Below, piece by piece: positions 13,790 to 20,217 of a stretch of DNA of 20,217 bases. A program made the position numbers and the translations under genes. This stretch comes from CAYXZP01 sp964469485 (GTDB lineage Bacteria; Desulfobacterota; Binatia; UBA1149; CAYXZP01). The notes under the pieces are model-generated. The model worked only from the letters and a program-made list of their open reading frames with translations, was not told where the DNA came from and did not search any database. Location: NCBI GenBank assembly GCA_964469485.1, contig CAYXZP010000036.1, forward strand, positions 1 to 20,217, read 5' to 3'. Each line of letters opens with the position of its first letter. Within the stretch, counting starts at the first letter, position 1.

Positions 13790-15333
13790 TGATAAACAAC
13801 CTGGGACTCTTCCTCACCAAGCGCGCTCATCTGAGCCCCGATCTAGAAGGTCTCGTGGCCACGGGCTCGGGCATGCGACCGAGCTTCGCCGAGCTTAACC
13901 GTCGTTCGAACCGCACGGCCAACATGCTGACAGCTCTCGGCACCGGCAAGGGCGACCGCGTGGCCCTGTTGCTGATGAACGATGTCGAGTTCGTCGAGAG
14001 CTTCTTTGCCATCGCAAAGATAGGCGCTGTCGTGGTGCCGCTCAATTGGCGGTTGGTGGCTGACGAACTGGCCTTCATCCTGGACGACTCGGGGGCATCG
14101 ACGCTCATATTCGGCTGCGAGTTCGCCGGGGTGGCCGCCGACCTCGGGGCGCGCGGCGAGCAGTGCCGGGGGATAGAGAACTGGCTGGTGGCCGGCGACG
14201 CCGAGGGCGGCGACGGTGTTCTTTCCTACAAAGCTCTCCACGAGGCCGCCTCAGACGCCGAGCCCGAGCCGGGCGCCTGTGACGGCGACGATCTTTACAT
14301 AATGTACACCTCGGGGACGACGGGTCTCCCGAAGGGCGCCGTGCACACGCACGATTCAGCGATCTGGGCCTGCATAACCATCAACGCCACGGCCGACAGC
14401 CACTACGCCGACCGCTATCTGGTCGCGCTGCCGCTCTTTCATGTCGGCGCGCTCACGCCGTTGGTCGCCAACGTCTACGGCGGGGCCACCAGCGTTCTCA
14501 TGTACCAGTTCGACCCGGTCAGGGTCTGGGAGATCGTCGAGGAGGAACGGCTCACCTCGATGCTGGCTGTGCCCGCGATGCTCAACTTCATGTTGCAGGC
14601 CGGCGGCCATGAGACGATCGACCGCTCACGGCTGCGTTGGGTGATGAGCGGGGCCGCGCCGGTTCCCGTCACCCTGATTGAGGCCTATGCGGCCTTGGGC
14701 ATGGAGGTGCACCAGGTCTACGGGCTGACCGAGACCTGCGGCCCGGCCTGCGTGATAAGCGCCGCGGACGCCATCCGTAAGGCCGGCTCCACCGGCAAGC
14801 CTTTCTTTCATACCGAGGTAGGTATCGTAGACGAGGCCGGTCGCAGGCTTGCGGCCGGACAGATGGGCGAGGTCATCATAAGCGGCCGCCATCTGATGAA
14901 AGGCTACTGGAACCGTCCCGACGCAACGGCCGAGGCTCTTCGCGACGGTTGGCTCTACAGCGGGGATCTTGCCTCGATGGACGAGGATGGCTTTGTCTAC
15001 ATACAGGACCGCAAGAAGGACATGATCATCTCGGGCGGTGAGAACGTCTACCCGGCCGAGGTCGAGAACGTCATCCTGTCCCACCCCGAAGTGCGCGATG
15101 TCGCCGTCATCGGCCTGTCCAGCCCGAAGTGGGGCGAGTCTCCGCTGGCCGTCGTGGTGCCGGGCACCGAGGGTCTCGCGCCCGAATCCGTCATCGAGCA
15201 CTGCCGCGACCGCCTGGCGCGATTCAAAACCCCGCGCGCCGTCGAATTCGTCGATGAGATCCCGCGCAACCCCGCCGGCAAGATATTGAAACGCGTCCTG
15301 CGCGAACGCTTCCCGGGACCCGCGGCCGAATAG
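13789..15333 (+). CDS. Acyl-CoA synthetase (class I AMP-forming ligase)
   Basis: The enzyme activates a carboxylic acid to acyl-AMP and then acyl-CoA. The 514 residues carry the P-loop YTSGTTGLPKG (173-183), the A5 motif YGLTETCGP, the A7/A8 region GWLYSGDLASMDEDGFVYIQ and DRKKDMIISGGENVYPAEVE, and the C-terminal catalytic Lys498 in NPAGKILKR. The GTG at 13789 overlaps the GST stop by 1 nt; a longer in-frame ORF would lie inside the GST gene. It most resembles FadD/long-chain or cyclohexanecarboxylate-type ligases. The substrate is unknown, but the flanking genes suggest a hydrophobic organic acid. Confidence 0.94.
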   Translation: MINNLGLFLTKRAHLSPDLEGLVATGSGMRPSFAELNRRSNRTANMLTALGTGKGDRVALLLMNDVEFVESFFAIAKIGAVVVPLNWRLVADELAFILDDSGASTLIFGCEFAGVAADLGARGEQCRGIENWLVAGDAEGGDGVLSYKALHEAASDAEPEPGACDGDDLYIMYTSGTTGLPKGAVHTHDSAIWACITINATADSHYADRYLVALPLFHVGALTPLVANVYGGATSVLMYQFDPVRVWEIVEEERLTSMLAVPAMLNFMLQAGGHETIDRSRLRWVMSGAAPVPVTLIEAYAALGMEVHQVYGLTETCGPACVISAADAIRKAGSTGKPFFHTEVGIVDEAGRRLAAGQMGEVIISGRHLMKGYWNRPDATAEALRDGWLYSGDLASMDEDGFVYIQDRKKDMIISGGENVYPAEVENVILSHPEVRDVAVIGLSSPKWGESPLAVVVPGTEGLAPESVIEHCRDRLARFKTPRAVEFVDEIPRNPAGKILKRVLRERFPGPAAE

Positions 15334-15348
15334 GCGGCGGTCCGCCTA
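15331..15348. terminator. Hairpin containing both stop codons of convergent genes
   Basis: TAGGCGG (15331-15337) and CCGCCTA (15342-15348) form a perfect 7-bp stem with a 4-nt loop. The first three bases are the ligase TAG stop, and the last three are the TAG stop of the VOC gene on the other strand. It lacks U-tracts. Confidence 0.6.
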
Positions 15349-16018
15349 GACGCGCAGCATGTCCAGCGGGGTCATCCCTTCGGGGAGCGCCGGTCGCTTT
15401 ACCAGTTCCTCGGGCGGCTCGCCCGCCTTGAAGCGGGCCGTGAGTTGGTCGGGATCGAAGATCACCCCTATGGGATTTTCGGCGAAGGCCCCGCTTTCCA
15501 TGAAACTCCGGGCCTGGTCGGCAGAGGCGAAGTTGTCNNNNNNNNNNGCGCCCCCCGCCCACGAGGCGGTCGTGCTCCGCGGCCGCCTCTTCCGTGCGGT
15601 GCGCGTGGGCAGCAACCGACGCGGCGATCGAGTCCAGGAACGCCGACGCGTCGACCGAGTTGCCGTCGGGGTCGTGGTAATACATCGAGGTCGTCGGTCC
15701 GTGGTTGATGCACCAGTAGGGGTTGAGTCCCAGGCCGCGCAATCGTTCGTAGGTGTGCAAGAGGTCGGCCAGGCCGGCGTAGGTGAATGCTATGTGGTCG
15801 GTGCCCACCGCCATCGGCGGGGCCTCGGGAAGTCCGGGAACGCAGGCGATGGCTATGCGGTGGTGTTCCCCGTCGAAGCTCAGAAAGGCCAGACTGTCAT
15901 CACGGTGGACCAGGTCGGCCTCGAGCACGGCCAGGTACCACTCGATCATCTCCTGGTAGCGGTCGGAAGTGCGGCGGACCACGTGTGCCAGGTATGCCGG
16001 TCTTATGCGCTTGGGCAT
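15346..16018 (-). CDS. VOC-superfamily extradiol-dioxygenase-like protein (interrupted by assembly gap)
   Basis: The gene starts at ATG 16016-16018, 8 nt after the amidohydrolase stop. It gives 157 codons up to the gap and 63 codons plus stop after it. The first part has the glyoxalase/extradiol dioxygenase pattern: AHVVRRTSDRYQEMIEWY with His12, TDHIAFTY with His75, and SMYYHDPDGNSVDAS (111-125). The third metal ligand is normally Glu; here the aligned residue seems to be Asp123. The part beyond the gap (FMESGAFAENPIGVIFDPDQ) resembles the C-terminal tail of the same family. The 10-N gap has placeholder length, so the apparent frame change across it is not real evidence of a frameshift. The likely role is ring cleavage or another metal-dependent step. 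Confidence 0.82.
15538..15547. other. Assembly gap (10 N) inside the VOC gene
   Basis: Ten Ns, probably a fixed-size placeholder. Whole codons end exactly at both edges, so an intact gene needs a missing length divisible by three. Confidence 0.95.
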
Positions 16019-16026
16019 GACCGGTC

Positions 16027-16845
16027 TCAGTTGCCGCCGAAGAACACGCGGCGGGCGTTCCCGTAAAGGTAGTTCTCGAGCACGCCGGGGCGAAGCTCCA
16101 GGGCGGCGGCGGCCTCCAGACAGCGGCCGACCTCGATGGCCGGGTGGTCGGAGGCGAAGATGACCTTGTCCTTGCCTCTCGTGTTCATGAAGTGGACAAA
16201 GTCGGGCGGCAGGTACTTCGGCAGGTAGGCCGAGGTCATCAGATGAAGACCCGCGTATTTGAGCATGAGACGCACGGCGACCTTCCACCAGGGGTCGGCA
16301 CCGTGAGCCATGCAAAGGACCAGCTCGGGGAAGTCCAGGCAGACCCGGTCCAGGTGCAGCGGGTCCTGGCAGGCCGCCGGTACGGGCGGCCCCGGTATGC
16401 CGGTGTTGACGGTGAGCGGCAGGGCCAGCTCGCAGCAGGCCGAGTAGATCGGGTAGTAGAGCGCCTCGGTCGGTACCAGCCCTGACTCGAACGGGATAAC
16501 GCGGGCAAGCACGGCCGGATGGTCGGCCACAAGGGCACGCAGCTCACGGGCGGCGCGGGCGCCCCGGCGCGGGTCGAGGTGAAGCCCCAGGGCGAAGCGG
16601 TCGGGGTGTTTGTCGACGAATGAAAGAACGTGGGCCGAAGGGGCGCCCGCCTCGGTGGTGACGATGGCCCGCTCTATGCCGGCCGCATCGAACAGCTCGA
16701 TGGTCTCCCCGATCGTGTAGTCGCGGTACAAACGCTCGTCGGCAGCGAAGACCTCGCGGCGCGCCTCGACGAGATAGTCGGGCGCACCGTACTCGCCCAT
16801 GTTGACGTTGAACCAGCAGTCTATTGCGGGGGGGCGCTCGCTCAC
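16027..16845 (-). CDS. Amidohydrolase-2-like protein lacking the HxH metal motif
   Basis: The 272-residue protein starts at GTG 16843-16845, 1 nt after the Rieske stop; a longer in-frame ORF would lie within the Rieske gene. It has the TIM-barrel pattern of amidohydrolase-2 proteins: LYRDYTIGETIELFDAAGIERAIVT, HPDRFALGLHLDP, ELVLCMAHGADPWW, and the terminal FASDHPAIEVGRCLEAAAAL followed by YLYGNARRVF. At the N-terminus, where DxHxH normally lies, it reads IDCWFNVNMG, so both His ligands are missing. It may use one metal through the remaining His/Asp residues, or be a decarboxylase/hydratase-like or non-metal variant. Function unknown. Confidence 0.82.
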   Translation of the reverse strand: MSERPPAIDCWFNVNMGEYGAPDYLVEARREVFAADERLYRDYTIGETIELFDAAGIERAIVTTEAGAPSAHVLSFVDKHPDRFALGLHLDPRRGARAARELRALVADHPAVLARVIPFESGLVPTEALYYPIYSACCELALPLTVNTGIPGPPVPAACQDPLHLDRVCLDFPELVLCMAHGADPWWKVAVRLMLKYAGLHLMTSAYLPKYLPPDFVHFMNTRGKDKVIFASDHPAIEVGRCLEAAAALELRPGVLENYLYGNARRVFFGGN

Positions 16846-16846
16846 C

Positions 16847-17806
16847 CTACCAGTTTTCTGAGAAGAACTGACGCATCCAGCGCCGGTACTGGCCAAACTC
16901 GCCGTCACCGTCGCAGAGCATGGGGCGGTCGAAGTACTTCTTGTTCTCCCAGATGACGATGTCCTGGGCCATCTGGTGCTCGAGGTCCTTGATGATGGCG
17001 CGTCCGACGCCGCGTGCCGCATCCGCGCCGCCCGAAGTGTTGACGCTATAGGCGAAGCTCACGTCCGTGTACTCGTCGTCGATGGGCGTGGCGGTATTGA
17101 CCATCAGGGTGTCAACGGCACCGGTGACATCCACCGTCTGAAAACCCGGCCCGTAATCGGTGGTGTCGATACCCCCGGTGAACTCCCCCTGCCCCGAGCC
17201 CATCTTCATGCGTGAGCGGCAGCGCAGCAGGTGGCCGTCCACCTCGACATCGGTCTCGGGCGCAGTATGGGTGCCGTGCACGTACAGAAAATGAATGCGG
17301 TCGACCGCGTTCTCGTTCATGTCGAGCCAGCGACTTTTGACCTTCCAGCGCCGTATCTCGTAGTCGGTCCACTCATCCGAGCCGTATTGCTCGAGGTCGG
17401 GTAGCTGGTAGGCCGGCGGCTCACCGGTGGCGTGGTGCCAGACCATTACCAGACCGTTCTTCTCGCTTATATCCCACACGTGCATCCTCGCCTTCGGAGG
17501 GCGGCGCTTGGCGTAGGGGACCTCCACCAGCTCGCCGTCGGCACCCCAGAGCCAGTGATGGAAGGGGCAACGGATAGCGCTTCCCTCCAGGCATCCTCCG
17601 TGGCCGAGGTGGGCGCCCAGGTGCTGGCAGAAAGCGTCCATCATATGGGCCTGTCCCTCTTCGTCGCGGTAAAGGACCAACTCGCGGCCGAGCAGGTGGA
17701 GCGGCTTGATCTCGCCCCTGGCCAGCTCCCGGCTGTAAGCCACCCGAAACCAACCGTTGGGGTTGGCGGGAAAGGGAAAACGCTCGGAGGCTTGCTTCTC
17801 TTCCAT
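16847..17806 (-). CDS. Rieske non-heme iron oxygenase, KshA/DAF-36-like
   Basis: The 319-residue oxygenase component has the Rieske [2Fe-2S] ligands C60-x-H62 and C80-x2-H83 (CQH...CPFHHW). The catalytic iron site appears in NENAVDRIHFLYVHGT (His172, His177, with Asp169) and Asp282 in QDIVIWENKKYF. The tail CDGDGEFGQYRRWMRQFF resembles the KshA (3-ketosteroid 9-alpha-hydroxylase) and cholesterol-desaturase-like Rieske group. Such oxygenases need a ferredoxin reductase, and none is encoded in the window. The start at ATG 17804-17806 is 8 nt after the acyl-CoA dehydrogenase stop. Steroid substrate is only a family-level suggestion. Confidence 0.9.
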   Translation of the reverse strand: MEEKQASERFPFPANPNGWFRVAYSRELARGEIKPLHLLGRELVLYRDEEGQAHMMDAFCQHLGAHLGHGGCLEGSAIRCPFHHWLWGADGELVEVPYAKRRPPKARMHVWDISEKNGLVMVWHHATGEPPAYQLPDLEQYGSDEWTDYEIRRWKVKSRWLDMNENAVDRIHFLYVHGTHTAPETDVEVDGHLLRCRSRMKMGSGQGEFTGGIDTTDYGPGFQTVDVTGAVDTLMVNTATPIDDEYTDVSFAYSVNTSGGADAARGVGRAIIKDLEHQMAQDIVIWENKKYFDRPMLCDGDGEFGQYRRWMRQFFSENW

Positions 17807-17814
17807 CGGTCAGC

Positions 17815-19005
17815 TCACTGGCGCGGCAGCCCGAGAACGCGCTGGGCGATGATGTTTTTCTGTATCTCGGAAGTGCCGGCGTAGATCGTGGCCGCGCGCG
17901 ACCACAGCAGTTCGTAGGCCCAGTAGCCGCCCTCGACGGCCAAGGGGTCCTTGCCGGGCACCAGGCCGCGCTCGCCCAGCAGCCAGGCAGCCGTGTCTTT
18001 GACGCGCTGGTCGAGCTCGCTCCAGAACAGCTTCATCGTCGAGCCTTCGGGACCCGGCACACCGGTGGCCTCCATGGCGCTGGCGTTCCGGTAAGCGGTC
18101 ATCTTGAGGATCATCACGGCCGTGGCGTGTTCCATCAGCCGTTGCCTTACCACCGGGTCGTCGGCGGCCATCCCTTTGCCGCGCGGCGTGACCTTGGCCA
18201 GCTCAATGAGGGCCTCGATGTCGCGGCCCAGCCGCGCGTGTTGCGAGGAAGAGCCGCGTTCGTGAGAGAGCACGGTCGTTACCACGTTCCAACCGCCGTT
18301 GAGCTCGCCGACGAGGTTGGCCGCCGGCACTCTCACTTCGTCGAAGAAGACCTCGTTGAACCACGCGTGTCCGGTCATTTCCTTTAGCGGCCTGATGGTA
18401 ATGCCCGCGCTTGCCATGTCACAGAGCAGGAAGCTCAGGCCGCGGTGTTTGGGGGCCTCCGTGTCGGTTCGCACCACCAGGATGCACCACTGCGAATGGC
18501 GCGCGAAGCTTGTCCATATCTTCTGTCCGGTGACAACGATCTCGTCGCCGTCGACGACGCCGCGGGTTCTTAGTGAGGCAAGGTCGGAGCCGGCGTTGGG
18601 CTCGGAAAAACCCTGGCACCAGACCTCCTCTCCGGTGAGTATGGGCTCCAGGTAACGTTTCTTCTGCTGCTCGGTGCCGCAGGCGATAAGGGCCGGCCCC
18701 ACCAGTGAAGGGCCCACCGAGATGCTTATCATGTCGGGGGCGCGCGCGGCCGCGTATTCCTCGTGGAAGATCATGTTCTCGATTATTCCGATTTCGCGGC
18801 CGCCGTAGGCGCGTGGCCAATCGAGTCCCGCCCAGCCGCCCTCGTAGAGCCGGCATTGCCAGGCTTTGACGAAGGCCACGCGCTCGTCGATGGTCTCGGG
18901 CTCGCTGAAGGCCGCCGTACCCCAGCCCTCGGGCAGGTTGGCCGAGAGCCAATCGCGCACCTGGGTGCGAAAGGCGGCCTGTTCGGGGCTGTCCCTCAGG
19001 TCCAT
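17815..19005 (-). CDS. Acyl-CoA dehydrogenase (FadE/IVD-type active site)
   Basis: The 396-residue protein carries GFSEPNAGSDLASLRTR (132-148), VTGQKIWTSFARHSQW and FNEVFFDEVRVP, all typical of acyl-CoA dehydrogenases. The usual catalytic Glu of MCAD (YEGT) is Ala376 here (IYAGTSEIQ), but Glu249 in LSHERGS aligns with the alternative base used by isovaleryl-CoA and long-chain dehydrogenases. This resembles the FadE group acting on bulky side chains, such as steroid-derived acyl-CoAs. The ATG start overlaps the MFS gene stop by 10 nt and has AAGGAA upstream. Confidence 0.94.
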   Translation of the reverse strand: MDLRDSPEQAAFRTQVRDWLSANLPEGWGTAAFSEPETIDERVAFVKAWQCRLYEGGWAGLDWPRAYGGREIGIIENMIFHEEYAAARAPDMISISVGPSLVGPALIACGTEQQKKRYLEPILTGEEVWCQGFSEPNAGSDLASLRTRGVVDGDEIVVTGQKIWTSFARHSQWCILVVRTDTEAPKHRGLSFLLCDMASAGITIRPLKEMTGHAWFNEVFFDEVRVPAANLVGELNGGWNVVTTVLSHERGSSSQHARLGRDIEALIELAKVTPRGKGMAADDPVVRQRLMEHATAVMILKMTAYRNASAMEATGVPGPEGSTMKLFWSELDQRVKDTAAWLLGERGLVPGKDPLAVEGGYWAYELLWSRAATIYAGTSEIQKNIIAQRVLGLPRQ

Positions 19006-20211
19006 GACGGTTCCTTCGCGGCGGCGGTCCCCTGCTCGGGTCTCAACCAGAACAGGGCCGCCAAAGCCGTGAGATTCAACAGTAGGAACGTCCCCAAGGC
19101 CAGACGGTAATCGCCGAGCCGGTCATGGACGGCGCCCGCGAATATGGGTCCGAGCACGCCGCCGGGGAGGAGCGCGACCATGAGGGCGCCGTATATGCGA
19201 GCCATATGCTCGACGCCGAACGCGTAGACCACGGCCATCGGAAGGGTGACGTTCTGGGCGGCGGTGGCGAAGCCGTGGGCGACGAGGAAGGCACCGAGGG
19301 TCGCCGGGTGGCCGGCCAGGAGCAGTAGCGCCGAGGCTAGGGTGACGAGGACGAAGTTGGCCACCAGCACCCTCTTCGCATCGAATCGGTCGGCCACTGC
19401 GCCGCCCACGAGTTTGGCCGCTATGCCGAGCGCTATGACAAAGCTGAGGCCGGCCGCCGCCCGCGCTTCCGAGATGCCGAGGTCGGTCAAGAAGGCCACC
19501 AAATGGACGTTCACGGCGATGTAATAGAAGTAGAAGGTGAACAGCAGGAAGCTGAGCAACCAGAAACTGCGGGTGCGAAGGGCGGCGGGGAGGTCGAGAT
19601 CGCAGGCGCGAGTGGGCGCGGGTGGAGCTTGGCTAGCCTCGCCGCTCGCTGGCTCCCGGCTCGACCGGTCACGCACGGCGAACAGGGCGAAGGGCAGGAT
19701 GACCGCCGCCGTCCCTATGCCGACCCAGGTGATGGCAAAGCGCCAGTCGTAACGGCTGGCCATGGCCTCGGATGCCATCGGGACAAGGGCGCCACCGACG
19801 TTCGAGCCCACGAACACCAGTGCCAGTGCCATGCCGCGGCGCCGGGTGGCCCAGCGCGAGGCCACCGCTCCGGTCACCACGTCGCCGAGCCCGCTAAGGG
19901 CCAGTCCGAAGCCGGCCATGAGTAGCATCAGGTGCCAGAGCTCGGTGACCAGGCTCACCGAGCCGAGACTTAGAGCGAGCAGGACTGCCGANNNNNNNNN
20001 NACGCGAGCCGATGCGTTCGGCCAGGGTGCCGGCAAGCGGTGAGCCGAGGGCCATGGCGATCAGCATCGGAGAGGCCGCGGCCGCAAAGGCCGCGCGCGA
20101 CCACTCGAAGTCGGCGACTATGTGTTTGAGCAGCGGCGAGAAGGCGTAACCGGTGCCAATCCCCATCTGGCAGACGAAGCAACCGATGAGGACGGTAACC
20201 GCGCGCGGCAT
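18996..20211 (-). CDS. MFS transporter (monocarboxylate/OFA-like), interrupted by assembly gap
   Basis: The gene starts at ATG 20209-20211, 6 bp from the window edge, giving 70 codons before the gap and 331 codons plus stop after it. The MFS loop between helices 2 and 3 (GSPLAGTLAERIGSR, 56-70) precedes the gap. Later segments show 10 or so hydrophobic helices, a central cytoplasmic loop rich in Pro/Ala/Ser/Glu, and a second-half GGAVADRFDAKR motif. Overall pattern (FSPLLKHIVADFEWSRAAFA) resembles the monocarboxylate/oxalate-formate group. It probably imports the organic acid handled by the downstream operon. The start could lie upstream of the window, since no ribosome site can be checked. 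Confidence 0.88.
19992..20001. other. Assembly gap (10 N) inside the MFS gene
   Basis: Ten Ns near the junction of the helix 2-3 loop and helix 3. Flanking codons are complete on both sides, and only a few residues seem to be missing compared with the normal MFS layout. Confidence 0.95.
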
Positions 20212-20217
20212 GAAGAG

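Noticed and set aside
15538..15547. Frameshift in the VOC gene
   Set aside because: The frame change coincides with a 10-N placeholder gap; codons are complete on both sides, so no real frameshift is shown.
19992..20001. Frameshift in the MFS gene
   Set aside because: Same reason: a placeholder gap of unknown true length.

Overview
The window is a high-GC bacterial chromosome segment around the replication origin. It has two 10-N assembly gaps (15538-15547 and 19992-20001). The gene content suggests an uncultured Gram-negative bacterium of the broad 'deltaproteobacterial' type. A Binatota-like lineage is my best guess, based on Cys-rich secreted pentapeptide and dockerin-type proteins, many acyl-CoA dehydrogenases and a KshA-like Rieske protein. 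This assignment is an inference and no marker in the window proves it.

Layout. 1-4246 (minus strand): dnaA, dnaN and a 3'-truncated gyrB, with no recF between dnaN and gyrB. 4247-4482: divergent intergenic region with five DnaA-box-like sites, the best oriC candidate; a sixth box overlaps the dnaA stop codon. 4483-7518 (plus): hemL followed by the membrane part of the F-type ATP synthase (atpZ, atpI, atpB, atpE), without b or F1 genes. 7528-9190 (minus): pyrE preceded by an AhpD-like gene interrupted by one in-frame TGA. 9243-10986: a secreted pentapeptide-repeat protein (minus) and a dockerin-type ORF (plus) whose 5' ends overlap. 10996-13020 (minus): an acyl-CoA dehydrogenase and an alpha/beta hydrolase. 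13154-15333 (plus): a YfcG-like glutathione transferase and an acyl-CoA synthetase. 15346-20211 (minus): a tight cluster of MFS transporter, IVD-type acyl-CoA dehydrogenase, Rieske oxygenase, amidohydrolase-like protein and VOC dioxygenase-like protein, probably one operon for uptake and breakdown of a hydrophobic or aromatic/steroid-like organic acid.

The most notable item is at 8042-9190. Two minus-strand ORFs lie in the same frame, separated only by TGA at 8939-8941. Read through as selenocysteine, they form a 382-residue protein with a C81-x2-U84-x3-H88 motif and a Glu 12 residues before the Cys, the same spacing as the AhpD catalytic residues. Starting 16 nt after the TGA there is a stem-loop with a bulged U and a GGC apical loop, resembling a bacterial SECIS element. 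The protein has a second AhpD-like half that has lost both redox residues but kept the His, and its gene overlaps the start of pyrE by 53 nt. I read it as a two-domain AhpD-type selenoprotein.
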